Shown one piece after another: positions 1 to 8,993 of a DNA stretch of 64,000 nucleotides. Numbering within the stretch: the stretch's first letter is position 1; every line of letters starts with the position of its first letter. The stretch is from Pelagerythrobacter sp041912895 (GTDB taxonomy: Bacteria > Pseudomonadota > Alphaproteobacteria > Sphingomonadales > Sphingomonadaceae). The position numbers were made by a program, and so were the translations under genes. Location of the stretch: the NCBI RefSeq assembly GCF_041912895.1, contig NZ_JAYSGI010000002.1, forward strand, positions 558,001-622,000, read 5' to 3'. The notes under the pieces are model-generated. The model was given only the letters and a program-made list of their open reading frames with translations, did not search any database and was not told the origin of the DNA.

Positions 1-271
1 CGGTGTGCTCGATTCGCAGCGATCGCGGATAGCGCCGGCGTTCGAAGCGGCGGCGCTCGCCCGCATCCTCGGCCCGCTCGCGCGGTTCGCGCGCCCGTTC
101 GTCGCGCACCACGAGCGCGAAGGCGGCGGCGTTGAGCACCGCGCCTTCGCGCCGCGTATCGGCCGCGCGCCACAGCAGCGCGGCGGAAATCGCCTGCGCG
201 ATCAGCAGCACCGCCGCGACCGCGAGCAGCATCTGGCCGAGCAGGCTGCGGGGCCAGAGCCGGGTTGTCAC
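1..271 (-). CDS. Sensor histidine kinase, N-terminal fragment (truncated by window edge)
   Basis: About 90 N-terminal residues are visible; the rest lies beyond base 1. A GTG start at 271 overlaps the stop of the response regulator by 4 bases (GTGA), so the two are translationally coupled. The product begins with a short basic stretch and one hydrophobic segment (about residues 10-33), then an Arg/Glu-rich extracytoplasmic region, as expected for the start of a membrane sensor kinase. No kinase core is in the window, so the assignment rests on the coupling with an OmpR-type regulator. The ligand is unknown; the EF-hand protein upstream in the same direction could be part of the same system (inference). 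Confidence 0.7.
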   Translation of the reverse strand, partial: MTTRLWPRSLLGQMLLAVAAVLLIAQAISAALLWRAADTRREGAVLNAAAFALVVRDERAREPRERAEDAGERRRFERRRYPRSLRIEHT

Positions 272-1002
272 GACCGCTCCGGCATCGCGCGGCGGACATC
301 GGCCGCGAAGCGGTAGCCGCCGCCGCGCACGGTGAGGATGAGCTGCGGATTGCGGCTGTCCGCCTCGATTTTGCGCCGCAGCCGGCTGACCTGGTTGTCC
401 ACCGCCCGGTCGAACAGGTGCGCCTCGCGCCCCTGTACCATATCGAGCAGCCGGTCGCGGTCGAGCACCTGCCGGGCATGGTCGAGGAAGGCGCGCAGCA
501 GACGGAACTCGGCGGTCGAGATCGGCACCACCGCGCCTTCCGGGTCGGTCAGCTTGCGCTTCATCGGGTCGAGCCGCCAGCCTTCGAACAGGTAATGCGC
601 GTCGTCTTCCGGCGCCGCCGCGCCGCGGCCCGCGCGGCGCAGGACGGAGCGGATGCGCGCGACCAGCTCGCGCGGCTCGAACGGCTTGACCACGTAGTCG
701 TCGGCGCCGATCTCCAGCCCGACGATGCGGTCGGTCGCCTCGCCCCGTGCGGTCAAGAAGATCACCGGGATCTCGCGCGATTCGACGAGGTGGCGGCACA
801 GCGAAAGGCCGTCTTCCCCCGGCATCATCACATCGAGCAGGACGAGATCTGGCGCGCCTTCCATCAGCAGGCTGCGCGCCGCCGCCGCGCTCTCGGCCTG
901 CTGCACGGCGAACCCCTGGCGGACGAGATAGTCGGCCAGGGGTTCGCGCAGGCTGGCCTCGTCGTCGACCAGCAGCAATCGGGTGGGGGCGGGAGCGTCC
1001 AT
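268..1002 (-). CDS. OmpR/PhoB-family two-component response regulator
   Basis: A 244-residue DNA-binding response regulator. The receiver domain (about 8-122) has the acidic pair D13/D14, phospho-acceptor D57 in LLDVMMP, T84 and K106 in the YVVKPF motif. The C-terminal winged helix (about 140-235) ends with the usual RGGGYRF wing. I chose the ATG at 1002 (MDAPAPTR) because the longer frame to 1104 only adds a Pro/Arg-rich tail with no homology character. It is followed by a sensor kinase with a 4-base overlap and preceded at 65 bases by an EF-hand protein gene. Family clear, target genes unknown. Confidence 0.92.
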   Translation of the reverse strand: MDAPAPTRLLLVDDEASLREPLADYLVRQGFAVQQAESAAAARSLLMEGAPDLVLLDVMMPGEDGLSLCRHLVESREIPVIFLTARGEATDRIVGLEIGADDYVVKPFEPRELVARIRSVLRRAGRGAAAPEDDAHYLFEGWRLDPMKRKLTDPEGAVVPISTAEFRLLRAFLDHARQVLDRDRLLDMVQGREAHLFDRAVDNQVSRLRRKIEADSRNPQLILTVRGGGYRFAADVRRAMPERS

Positions 1003-1067
1003 CGCGGTAGCTAGCCCCGCCGCCGCGCGCCGATCAAGCGGCACGGGCGGCGGGGCCGCGTTTCGGG

Positions 1068-1835
1068 TCAGTCGGCCTGGCGCGCGGCGCGGCGTTCCTT
1101 CCATTCGGCGCGCATCGCCTCGCGCACGGCCTTGCCTTCGGCCGCCGTCACGGTGCCGTCGCCATCGGCGTCGGCACGCTCGAAGTTCTGCGCGAAGGCG
1201 GTGTCGAACTCGGCGCGGGTGATCGCCTTGTCGCCATCGGCATCGGCCATGCGCATCATGCCCATCGCCATCATGTTGTCGCCGCGATGGTGGCCGCGCA
1301 TCTTGCCGCCGCGCTTGCCTTCGCGGTCGCCGCGCGCCGCGCGCGCTTCGCCCGAGCGTTCGCCGCGCGCCGCGCGCGCTTCGCCCGAGCGTTCGCCGCG
1401 CGCCTCGCGGGCAGCCGCCATCTCGGCCGCGGAGACGCCGCCGCTGCCGTCGGTGTCGAGCGCGGCGAAGCGTTCGGCCCCGCGCTGCTGCATGCGTTCG
1501 GCGCGCGCGGCGCGGCGTTCGGCGGACTTCTCACGCATCGTCGCGCCGGCGGCCTGCATCTCGGTCTGCGTGACCTCGCCGTCGCCGTCCGCGTCGAGCT
1601 TCGCGAACCGCTCGGCCTTGCGTGCTTCGCGATCGGCGGCGTCGATCACGCCGTCGGAGTTGGCATCCATCCGCGCGAACAGCGCGGCGGAATGCGCGGT
1701 CATCTCGGCGCGGGTCACGTTGCCGTCGCGGTCGGCATCGGGGCCGTGGCGGCCACCGCCTTGCTGGGCGAGCGCGACAGTGCCGGCGCTCAGGGCGAGC
1801 GCAGCGGCGGACAGGGAAAGGGTGATCGTTTTCAT
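1068..1835 (-). CDS. Secreted EF-hand calcium-binding protein with six EF loops
   Basis: A 255-residue protein starting MKTITLSL, with a Sec signal peptide ending near ALAQQ (about residue 22). Six EF-hand type loops are readable: DADRDGNVTRAEM, DANSDGVIDAADRE, DADGDGEVTQTEM, DTDGSGGVSAAEM, DADGDKAITRAEF and DADGDGTVTAAEG. Between loops 4 and 5 lies a low-complexity Arg/Gly/Glu segment built from a tandem 11-residue repeat, then a His/Met patch (MRGHHRGDNMMAMGMM) that could bind metal (inference). The protein is probably periplasmic. It sits upstream of the response regulator and kinase in the same direction, which suggests a calcium-linked sensory operon, though that link is inference. A Shine-Dalgarno-like GGAG lies about 10 bases before the start. 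Confidence 0.88.
   Translation of the reverse strand: MKTITLSLSAAALALSAGTVALAQQGGGRHGPDADRDGNVTRAEMTAHSAALFARMDANSDGVIDAADREARKAERFAKLDADGDGEVTQTEMQAAGATMREKSAERRAARAERMQQRGAERFAALDTDGSGGVSAAEMAAAREARGERSGEARAARGERSGEARAARGDREGKRGGKMRGHHRGDNMMAMGMMRMADADGDKAITRAEFDTAFAQNFERADADGDGTVTAAEGKAVREAMRAEWKERRAARQAD
1341..1406 (-). repeat. Two tandem copies of a 33-bp coding repeat in the EF-hand gene
   Basis: Two adjacent near-identical 33-bp units at 1341-1373 and 1374-1406 encode the repeated peptide RGERSGEARAA. The unit is exactly 11 codons, so copy-number change keeps the frame. Confidence 0.8.
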
Positions 1836-1945
1836 CGTGAACGCTCCATCGGATTGGAGGGAAGAGGGTCTGAACTGCGGGGCCGCCCGGAAGGGGAGGT
1901 CGATAAAGCGGCCCACGCAGCTCACGGTGCCTTCAATAGCGCCCG

Positions 1946-1995
1946 ATTGTCGCAGCATTATCCCGCTGCGCGGCCAGTTTGTCGCGCTTTGTCGC
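1946..1995. promoter_or_regulatory. Candidate response-regulator binding repeats upstream of the EF-hand/two-component genes
   Basis: TTTGTCGC occurs twice with a 10-bp period (1978-1985 and 1988-1995), and ATTGTCGC occurs at 1946-1953. They lie 110-160 bp before the EF-hand start. OmpR-family regulators usually bind 10-11 bp direct repeats, so this is a plausible autoregulatory site; no regulator is assigned. Confidence 0.35.
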
Positions 1996-2029
1996 GCTGC
2001 GGGCGCGCCGTTCAAGCGCGCGCAAGATT

Positions 2030-2428
2030 TCAGCGCGGGCGGTGCTCGGTACCTTCGCCCGCGGTGATGAAGATCGCGGTGGCGTGATCTTTCACGTCGG
2101 CCACGTGCCAGACACCCGGCGGATTGATCGCATAGTCGCCCGCACCCAGCGTCGTGCGGTCGATGCGGCCATCGGGGAATTCCTGCGTCAGCACCATCTC
2201 GCCCGCGGTGCAGATCACGACTTCGGCACCGTGCGGGTGCATCTCCCAGCTCGGCCAGCCCTCGGTGAAGCTGTGCTCGGCCACCAGCCGGCCCTCGCGG
2301 CCATCGTCTGCATGGCGCGCGCCATAGGCCTCGTACCATTCCATTCCATCGAACGGCGGCTGCGGCACCGCGCTCGCGCCAAGCCCCAGGTGGATGAAGG
2401 AATCGGCGAGGCGGCGCGCCTGCCCCAT
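2030..2428 (-). CDS. Small cupin-domain protein
   Basis: A 132-residue single-domain cupin. Cupin motif 1 is seen as PSWEMHPHGAEVVICTAGEM (HxH and Glu metal ligands) and motif 2 as GAGDYAINPPGVWHV. This is the metal-binding beta-barrel fold used by dioxygenases, isomerases and sensor cupins; the substrate cannot be told. Its ATG shares one base with the stop of the upstream VOC gene (TGATG), so the two are co-translated. VOC and cupin pairs often occur in detoxification or aromatic metabolism, but nothing here fixes a pathway. Confidence 0.85.
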   Translation of the reverse strand: MGQARRLADSFIHLGLGASAVPQPPFDGMEWYEAYGARHADDGREGRLVAEHSFTEGWPSWEMHPHGAEVVICTAGEMVLTQEFPDGRIDRTTLGAGDYAINPPGVWHVADVKDHATAIFITAGEGTEHRPR

Positions 2429-2820
2429 CAGTCCTTCACCATGCAGAAGGCGTTCAATTTATTGCCGTCGCAGTCGCGGAAATAGGCGGCGTAAAAGGTG
2501 TTGCCGCCCTGGTCCGGTTCGCCCCGCGGGCCGGGTGCGCCCTCGTCGCTCCCGCCGTTGGCGAGCGCGATTTCGTAGAGCCGGCCGACCTGATCGCGGT
2601 CTTTCGCCTCGAGCGCGACCATCGTGCCATTGCCCACGCTCGCCGCATTGCCGTCGAACGGCTTGGTAAGCGCGATTCCGGCGCCCCCGTCCCACTGTCC
2701 CCAAGCGATGAAGCTGTCGAAATCCATCATCCGACCGACGCCCATCTCTTTCGCGATCGCGTCGTAGAATGGAGCGCTGCCCCGCAGATCGTTGGTCCCC
2801 AGCGTAACGTAACCGATCAT
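2428..2820 (-). CDS. VOC (glyoxalase/bleomycin-resistance fold) family protein
   Basis: A 130-residue protein opening MIGYVTLGTNDLRGSAPFYD, the usual first strand and helix of vicinal-oxygen-chelate proteins, and ending DCDGNKLNAFC, the usual last strand. The fold binds a divalent metal in enzymes such as glyoxalase I and extradiol dioxygenases, but many small members have no known activity. It is the first gene of a two-gene unit with the cupin gene. The substrate is unknown. Confidence 0.85.
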   Translation of the reverse strand: MIGYVTLGTNDLRGSAPFYDAIAKEMGVGRMMDFDSFIAWGQWDGGAGIALTKPFDGNAASVGNGTMVALEAKDRDQVGRLYEIALANGGSDEGAPGPRGEPDQGGNTFYAAYFRDCDGNKLNAFCMVKD

Positions 2821-2895
2821 CGTTCCTCTCCTCGGCCTCGATTCGCGACCGATAAGAACATTAGTGGAACATTGTGCCGCAGGGAAGGCCGAGAT

Positions 2896-4713
2896 CTACA
2901 GCGGCTGGCACGCCGCCTCGAGCCAGGCCAGCGCCTCGCCCTCGAGCTGCGGGGCGAGCAGATCGCGCGTCTTGGCGTGGTAATCGTTCCACCAGGCGAT
3001 CTCGTCCTGGGTCAGCAGCGAGCGGTCGACCAGCGTGGCGTCGATCGGCACGAAGGTCAGCGCCTCGAACCCGAGCGAAGTGCCCTCGCCGCCTACGATT
3101 TCGCGTTCGACCGTGAGGATCAGGTTCTCGATGCGGATGCCGTATTCGCCGCCTTTGTAGTAGCCGGGCTCGTTCGAAAGGATCATCCCCGCGAACAGTT
3201 CCTGCCCGGTGCCGGGATAGGCTCCGCCCGGCTTGGCGATGCGTTGCGGCCCCTCGTGCACGCCGAGGTAGCTGCCGACGCCGTGGCCGGTGCCGTGGCC
3301 GTAATCGACCCCGGCCTGCCACAGGAACTGCCGCGCGAAGGAATCAAGCTGGCTGCCGTTGGTGCCCTGCGGAAAGACCGCGCGGTCGATCGCGATGTGG
3401 CCCTTGAGCACGCGGGTGAAGCGGTCCTTCTGTTCGGCGCTCGGCTCACCCGGCCCGATCCACACGGTGCGCGTGATGTCGGTCGTGCCGTCGAGGTACT
3501 GCCCGCCCGAATCGCACAGGAACACGCTGCCCGGCTGGATCGGCAGGTTCGATTCCTCGTCCACCCGGTAATGCGGGATCGCGGCATGCGGCCCGGCGGC
3601 GGAGATCGTGTCGAAGCTGTTGTCCTTCAGCACGCCGGTGGCTTTGCGGAATTCCTGCAGTTTCGCCGCTGCCGAAAGCTCGGTCTCGCCGCCCTTGGGC
3701 GCGGCGACCGAAAGCCAGTGGAGGAACTGCGTAACCGCCGCGCCGTCGCGTTCCTGCGCCTTGCGATGGCCCTGCTGTTCGGCGGTATTCTTGATCGCCT
3801 TGGGCAGGATCACCGGATCGCGCTCGGCCACCGGCGTCGCGCCCGCATCTTCCAGCAGGCGGAAGATCGCCGCCACGCCGTAGTCAGGATCGACCGAGAC
3901 GGTCTTGCCCTTCATCGTGCCCAGCGCGCCGTCGAACTCGCTGCGCGGGCGGATCGTCACCGCGTTGCCGAGGTGCTTTTCCAGTTCGGGCGTGACCTTC
4001 TCGGGCGCGATGAACAGGTCGGCGGTGCCGTCGGCATGCGCGATCAGATACGACAGCGCGACGGGCGTGCGGTCCACGTCCGCCCCACGGATGTTGAGCA
4101 GCCAGGCGATCGAATCGAGCGCGGACACCACCGCCGCGTCGTAGCCTTCGTCCTTCAGCCAGTCTGCCACCTCGGCGCGCTTTTCCGCGCTGGAACGGCC
4201 CGCGTGCTCGTCGGCGTGGACCTGCGCGGCGGCAGCGGAGGGTTCGGGCCGGTCGCTCCACACCGCATCGACCGGGTTGGTATCGACCGCGACGAGCTCG
4301 CTGCCCTTCTTGGCCAGCGCCTTGCCGACCTGATCGGCCCAGCCTTTGGTGTGCAGCCACGGATCGAAGCCGATCTTCGCGCCCGCGGGCGCGTTGTCGG
4401 CGATCCACTTGCCCATCGAGACATCGGGCACGAGGCAATAGTCGTAGAGCTTTTCGTCCACCTGCTCGCGCACCTGGATCGTGTAGCGGCCGTCGACGAA
4501 CATCGCGGCATGATCCTTGAGCACCACCGCGCTGCCCGCCGAGCCGCCGAAGCCGGTCAGCCAGGCGAGGCGCTGGGCATAGCCGCCGATGTACTCGCTC
4601 ATATGTTCGTCGGAGATGGGAATGACGAAACCGTCGAGGCCGCGGCGCTTCAGTTCCTCGCGCAGCGCGGAAAGACGGGCTGAGCCGGAGTCCTTTGTGG
4701 TTTGCATAAGCAT
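2896..4713 (-). CDS. Xaa-Pro aminopeptidase (M24B, aminopeptidase P family)
   Basis: A 605-residue cytosolic metallopeptidase that removes N-terminal residues preceding proline. It has the three-domain layout of the large aminopeptidase P: two creatinase-like N-terminal domains and a C-terminal pita-bread domain. Visible metal-ligand motifs are CDSGGQYLDGTTDITRT (two Asp), HGTGHGVG (His), NEPGYY (Glu) and GIRIENL (Glu). I chose ATG 4713 because AAGGA lies about 9 bases upstream; a longer frame to 4764 would overlap the divergent oligopeptidase gene. The divergent start is only 37 bases away, so the two peptidase genes probably share a promoter region. Confidence 0.93.
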   Translation of the reverse strand: MLMQTTKDSGSARLSALREELKRRGLDGFVIPISDEHMSEYIGGYAQRLAWLTGFGGSAGSAVVLKDHAAMFVDGRYTIQVREQVDEKLYDYCLVPDVSMGKWIADNAPAGAKIGFDPWLHTKGWADQVGKALAKKGSELVAVDTNPVDAVWSDRPEPSAAAAQVHADEHAGRSSAEKRAEVADWLKDEGYDAAVVSALDSIAWLLNIRGADVDRTPVALSYLIAHADGTADLFIAPEKVTPELEKHLGNAVTIRPRSEFDGALGTMKGKTVSVDPDYGVAAIFRLLEDAGATPVAERDPVILPKAIKNTAEQQGHRKAQERDGAAVTQFLHWLSVAAPKGGETELSAAAKLQEFRKATGVLKDNSFDTISAAGPHAAIPHYRVDEESNLPIQPGSVFLCDSGGQYLDGTTDITRTVWIGPGEPSAEQKDRFTRVLKGHIAIDRAVFPQGTNGSQLDSFARQFLWQAGVDYGHGTGHGVGSYLGVHEGPQRIAKPGGAYPGTGQELFAGMILSNEPGYYKGGEYGIRIENLILTVEREIVGGEGTSLGFEALTFVPIDATLVDRSLLTQDEIAWWNDYHAKTRDLLAPQLEGEALAWLEAACQPL

Positions 4714-4750
4714 GGTTGCGGTCCTTTCACGGTCCACATAGAGGCGCGGG

Positions 4751-6835
4751 ATGGATGATGCCACCGAACATTCGGTTTCTAGGCCACCCGTAGCGGTGAA
4801 GCGCCCTGTGAAAGCAACGCACCACGGGCTGGAGATTTCCGACGATTACGCATGGCTGCGCGATCCCGGCTATCCCACCGTGGACGACAAGGAGGTGCTC
4901 GACCACCTCGACGCGGAGAACGCCTGGTTCGAGGCGCGGATGGAGCCGCACCGCCCGCTGGTCGATACGCTGTTCCAGGAAATGCGCGCGCGCATCAAGG
5001 AAGCGGACACGTCGGTGCCGCGCAAGGATGGTGACTGGCTCTACTGGATCGAATTCGAGGACGGCGCCGAATACAAGAAATGGTGGCGCAGGCCCGTCGC
5101 CGGGCCCGATGACGGGAGCGCGGACGAACTGATCCTCGACGAACCCGCGCTGGCCGAAGGCAAGGACTATTTCCGCCTCGGCGCGCTGTCGGTCAGCCAG
5201 GACGGAACCAGGCTCGCCTATGCGGTGGACGACAACGGCTCGGAGCGGTTCACCGTCCGCATCAAGGACCTGACGACGGGCGAGATGCTGCCCGACGAGA
5301 TTCCCGGCACGCTGTCCTCACTCGTCTGGGTCGCGGGCGATACCGCGCTGATCTATTCGCTGGCCAACGAACAATGGCGGACCGACAACGCGCGGCTCCA
5401 TCGCCTCGGCACGCCGCTGTCCGACGACGCCGAACTCTATCACGAGGACGACGAGGGCTTCCGCGTCGGATCTTCGCTGTCGGCCGACGACAAGTGGGTG
5501 CTGATCGGCGCGAGCGACCACGAGACGAGCGAAGTGCGGCTCGTCCCCGCCGACGATCCGCTGGCGACGCCGCTGCTGGTGCGAGAGCGGCAGACCGGGG
5601 TCGAATACGATGTCGACGTGAACGGCGCGACGCTGTTCGTCCACGCCAACGACGAGCACGAGAACTTCCGCCTCGCCACCGCGCCGCTCGCCGATCCGTC
5701 CGAATGGACCACGCTGATCGCCGGATCGGACGAATTCTATCTCACCGGGTTCGAACTGCACCGCGATTTCTACGTCGTCGAAGGGCGGCAGGCCGGGCTC
5801 GATACGATCGAGCTGCGGTATTACGACGATCCGCAGCGGATCGAGCCGATCGCCTTCCCCGAGGAAAGCTATTCCGCGGGCCTGGGCAACAACCCCGAAT
5901 TCGCGACCGAAACGCTGCGCCTGTCGTACGAAAGCATGGTCAGCCCCTCGACCGTCTACGACTACCATGTCGGCGAGCGTCGGCTCGAAACGCGCAAGGT
6001 GCAGGAAATACCCTCGGGCTACGACGCCTCGCTCTACCGCACCGAGCGGCTGGAGATCGCCGCGCGCGACGGCACCGCGATTCCCGTCTCGATCGTCTAC
6101 CGCGCCGATCGGTCGAACCCTGGCCCGCTCCACCTCTACGGCTACGGCGCCTACGGCATCGCGATCCCGCCCGGCTTCTCGACCGCGCGCCTCAGCCTTG
6201 TCGACCGCGGCTTCGCCTACGCCATCGCGCACATCCGCGGCGGCGACGATCTCGGGCGCGCGTGGTACAAGGCGGGCAAGCTCGAACGGCGGACCAACGC
6301 CTTCACCGATTTCGTCGACGCGGCGAAGGGCCTGATCGCGGCGGGCTATACCGAAGCGGGCCGGATCAGCATCTCGGGCGGCTCGGCGGGCGGCGAGCTG
6401 ATGGGCGCGGTGATCAATTCGGACCCCGAGCTGTGGGGCGCGGTGGTGGCGCACGTGCCGTTCGTCGACGTGCTCAACACCATGCTCGACGCCTCGCTGC
6501 CGCTGACGCCCGGCGAATGGCCCGAATGGGGCAACCCGATCGAGGATCGCGCCGCGTTCGAGCTGATCGCCAGCTACAGCCCCTACGACAACGTGCGCGC
6601 GCAAGGCTATCCGCCGATGCTGGTGACCGCCGGGCTCAACGATCCGCGCGTGACATACTGGGAACCGGCCAAGTGGGTCGCGCGCCTGCGCGACGTGAAG
6701 ACCGACGGCAACGAACTGCTGCTCAAGACCAACATGGGCGCAGGCCACGGCGGCAAGTCGGGGCGTTTCCAGAGCCTCGAGGAAACCGCCGAGGAATTCG
6801 CCTTCATCCTGTGGCAGATGGGCTGCGCGCGCTGA
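4751..6835 (+). CDS. ptrB: Oligopeptidase B (S9A prolyl oligopeptidase family)
   Basis: A 694-residue serine peptidase that cleaves short peptides after basic residues. The N-terminal half is the seven-bladed beta-propeller; the C-terminal alpha/beta hydrolase carries the triad Ser545 in GGSAGG, Asp631 in NDPRV and His666 in GAGHGGKSGRF. Length and the HIRGGDDLGRAWY and KLERRTNAFTDF motifs match oligopeptidase B rather than prolyl oligopeptidase. No signal peptide, so cytosolic. It is divergent from aminopeptidase P, and its stop overlaps the next start by one base (TGATG). A role in peptide turnover with the neighbouring aminopeptidase is likely. Confidence 0.94.
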   Translation: MDDATEHSVSRPPVAVKRPVKATHHGLEISDDYAWLRDPGYPTVDDKEVLDHLDAENAWFEARMEPHRPLVDTLFQEMRARIKEADTSVPRKDGDWLYWIEFEDGAEYKKWWRRPVAGPDDGSADELILDEPALAEGKDYFRLGALSVSQDGTRLAYAVDDNGSERFTVRIKDLTTGEMLPDEIPGTLSSLVWVAGDTALIYSLANEQWRTDNARLHRLGTPLSDDAELYHEDDEGFRVGSSLSADDKWVLIGASDHETSEVRLVPADDPLATPLLVRERQTGVEYDVDVNGATLFVHANDEHENFRLATAPLADPSEWTTLIAGSDEFYLTGFELHRDFYVVEGRQAGLDTIELRYYDDPQRIEPIAFPEESYSAGLGNNPEFATETLRLSYESMVSPSTVYDYHVGERRLETRKVQEIPSGYDASLYRTERLEIAARDGTAIPVSIVYRADRSNPGPLHLYGYGAYGIAIPPGFSTARLSLVDRGFAYAIAHIRGGDDLGRAWYKAGKLERRTNAFTDFVDAAKGLIAAGYTEAGRISISGGSAGGELMGAVINSDPELWGAVVAHVPFVDVLNTMLDASLPLTPGEWPEWGNPIEDRAAFELIASYSPYDNVRAQGYPPMLVTAGLNDPRVTYWEPAKWVARLRDVKTDGNELLLKTNMGAGHGGKSGRFQSLEETAEEFAFILWQMGCAR

Positions 6836-7221
6836 TGTTCACCCGCAGCTTCACCGCGCGGCCCGAACACATCGACGTGATGGGCCACGTCAACAACACG
6901 GTGTGGCTGCAATGGGTGCAGGACATGGCGGGCGCGCACTGGGAAGCGGCGGCGCGGCCCGAACACGCCGCCGCCTACGTCTGGCTCGTGACGCGGCACG
7001 AGATCGACTATCGCGGGAACGTGGCCGAAGGCGAGAGCGTGACCGCCGAGACCTGGATCGAGGGAGAGCCGCGCGGCGCGACCTCGGTGCGCCGGGTCGA
7101 TTTCCGCGACGCGCGCGGCAAGGTCATCGTCTCCGCCGCGACGACCTGGGCGATGCTCGACCGAGCGAGCGGCCGTCCGGCGCGGGTGCGGGCCGAGGTG
7201 CTGGAGCCGTTCAGGCGCTAG
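6835..7221 (+). CDS. Acyl-CoA thioesterase, 4HBT hotdog fold
   Basis: A 128-residue hotdog-fold protein. Its N-terminus (HIDVMGHVNNTVWLQW) has the conserved Asp and HVNN of 4-hydroxybenzoyl-CoA thioesterase-type enzymes, which hydrolyse acyl-CoA thioesters. The ATG at 6835 overlaps the ptrB stop by one base. Its 3' end overlaps the convergent diguanylate cyclase stop by 4 bases. The substrate chain length is unknown; a YbgC-like short-chain role is possible. Confidence 0.85.
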   Translation: MFTRSFTARPEHIDVMGHVNNTVWLQWVQDMAGAHWEAAARPEHAAAYVWLVTRHEIDYRGNVAEGESVTAETWIEGEPRGATSVRRVDFRDARGKVIVSAATTWAMLDRASGRPARVRAEVLEPFRR

Positions 7222-8936
7222 GCCGCCGCATTCTGCCGTAATTGCATTCCATCGGGCCGGAACAGCGTGAGCCGTTCGTGCAGCGTGCGATCGCGGCCCG
7301 CCGCCTTCGCTTCGTAGAGCAACCGGTCGGCGCGCGCGTAGAGGTCGGCGAAGCTCGCCGGTTCCAGCCCGCCGCGGGGCATCTCGATCACCCCCATGCT
7401 CGCCGTCACCGGCGTGCCGAGCGCGGCGATCCGCTCGGCGACGCATTGCGTTATCGCGCGGCGCAGTTCCTCCGCGCGCCGCCGCGCGTGCGGTCCGCGC
7501 AGCAACAGCATGAACTCCTCGCCGCCCAGCCGCAGCGCGATCGAATCGCGGTCGCCGTCGGCTTGCAGCGCACCGGCGCAGACGCGTAGCACCTCGTCGC
7601 CGAGCTGATGGCCGTGGGTGTCGTTGACCGCCTTGAAATGGTCGAGGTCGAGCAGCGCCATGGTGTCGAAGCCCTGCCGCTGGAGATCGGCGAAGCGCGC
7701 CTCGATCGCGCGGCGGTTGAGCAGGCCGGTGAGCGGATCGCGCTCGGCCATCGCCTCCATCGCGGCGGAGCGCGCGCGCGCGTTGTCGCGCTCGTGCTTG
7801 AGGATCATGAACCGGTCCGCCGCGCCGAGCGAGGTGACGATCAGTTCGAACGCGATCGCCGCGCTGAACGCCAGCACCTGGTCCTGCGGTGCGGCACCCC
7901 AGCCCAGATTGCTGAGGATGCGCACCAGCGCGACGATCCAGATCGGCATGCAGGCGACGAACTGATAGCGCGCCGCGCGGCTGCCGCGCAGCATCGCCTG
8001 GATCAGCGCGTAGAAGAACAGCGCGATCAGCGGCAGGAAGGCGAGGTAGTAGACCTCGATCCCATGCTCGCGCAGCGCGGGGAACTTGCAAGCGTAGACG
8101 AGCGAGGATGCGGCGGTGATCGCCGCCGCGATACGTAGCATTCGCCGGGTTCGTTCGGGCAGGCAGCCTTCCTCGAACAGATCGGCGGCGAACATCGCCG
8201 CACCGCACACGCCGACGAGCGAGCCGAGCGGGAACAGCAGCGAGAGCTGCCACAGCTCGAGTTCGACCAGTTCGAGGATCAGGCCCGAGGTGGCCAGCGT
8301 CAGCCCGAGCATTCCGAACACCGACAGCCAGTGCCACAGCAGGAAGCGTGCGCGCAGCACCCGGTAGAACGCGAGATCGAACAGCAGCGGCATCACCAGC
8401 AGGCCGCAGATGGCGGCGATCGCAAGCAGCGAATCGTAGGGCCAGCGAACTTCGTCGGCCGAAGCGACGAGCCGCGCGTCGCCCACCAGCGGAGCGACCC
8501 ATCCCTGGTCGATCGCCACCACCACCGCACGCGACTGGTCGGTCACATCGGGGAGCGGCAGCGCGAACTTGATCCCCCGGCCCAGCAACTGCGCATCGTC
8601 CATCGTATAGCTGGCGGTGCGCACCGCGCCGCCCTCGTCGATCACCGAGATCGCGATGCGCGAGAAATCGCCGACGCGGGTAGTGAACCACGCGGGCGCT
8701 TCGGCCGAATTCGCGAGATCGAAGCGCAGCATCGCCCGCGGGGCGCGGTAGTCGGCCAGGCTGCCGTCGCAGCGCCATTGGGGCGCTTGGGCGCCGGTCT
8801 TCGTGGGAGGGGTGGAAAGCGCGCCTTCGGCCTGGCAGGCCGCGGCCAGCGGTTCGGCTTGCGCGGCGGGAACGGCGAACAGCGCGGCCACGAGGACCGC
8901 GAGCGTCATCACCCCCCTGATCGCACGCCCGATCAT
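7218..8936 (-). CDS. Membrane diguanylate cyclase with 7TM-DISM-like sensor
   Basis: A 572-residue protein: signal peptide (about 1-27), an extracytoplasmic beta-rich domain, about seven membrane segments (about 185-400) and a C-terminal GGDEF domain with an intact GGEEF active site at 471-475. It should make cyclic di-GMP from two GTP. The RxxD inhibitory site normally found five residues before the signature is absent (DRDS here), so product inhibition by that route is unlikely. It is paralogous to the next upstream gene (8994-10703): same architecture and similar C-terminal tail (HERLTLF). The stop overlaps the convergent thioesterase by 4 bases. Confidence 0.9.
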   Translation of the reverse strand: MIGRAIRGVMTLAVLVAALFAVPAAQAEPLAAACQAEGALSTPPTKTGAQAPQWRCDGSLADYRAPRAMLRFDLANSAEAPAWFTTRVGDFSRIAISVIDEGGAVRTASYTMDDAQLLGRGIKFALPLPDVTDQSRAVVVAIDQGWVAPLVGDARLVASADEVRWPYDSLLAIAAICGLLVMPLLFDLAFYRVLRARFLLWHWLSVFGMLGLTLATSGLILELVELELWQLSLLFPLGSLVGVCGAAMFAADLFEEGCLPERTRRMLRIAAAITAASSLVYACKFPALREHGIEVYYLAFLPLIALFFYALIQAMLRGSRAARYQFVACMPIWIVALVRILSNLGWGAAPQDQVLAFSAAIAFELIVTSLGAADRFMILKHERDNARARSAAMEAMAERDPLTGLLNRRAIEARFADLQRQGFDTMALLDLDHFKAVNDTHGHQLGDEVLRVCAGALQADGDRDSIALRLGGEEFMLLLRGPHARRRAEELRRAITQCVAERIAALGTPVTASMGVIEMPRGGLEPASFADLYARADRLLYEAKAAGRDRTLHERLTLFRPDGMQLRQNAAA

Positions 8937-8993
8937 GCCGGAGGTCTAGCGGGGAATGGTTATGGTCCGCTTAAGCAGGGGCGCCGCCGCGCT

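Noticed and set aside
2872..4683. A 603-codon plus-strand frame opposite aminopeptidase P
   Set aside because: The minus-strand frame carries all the M24 metal-ligand motifs; the plus frame has no recognisable domain.
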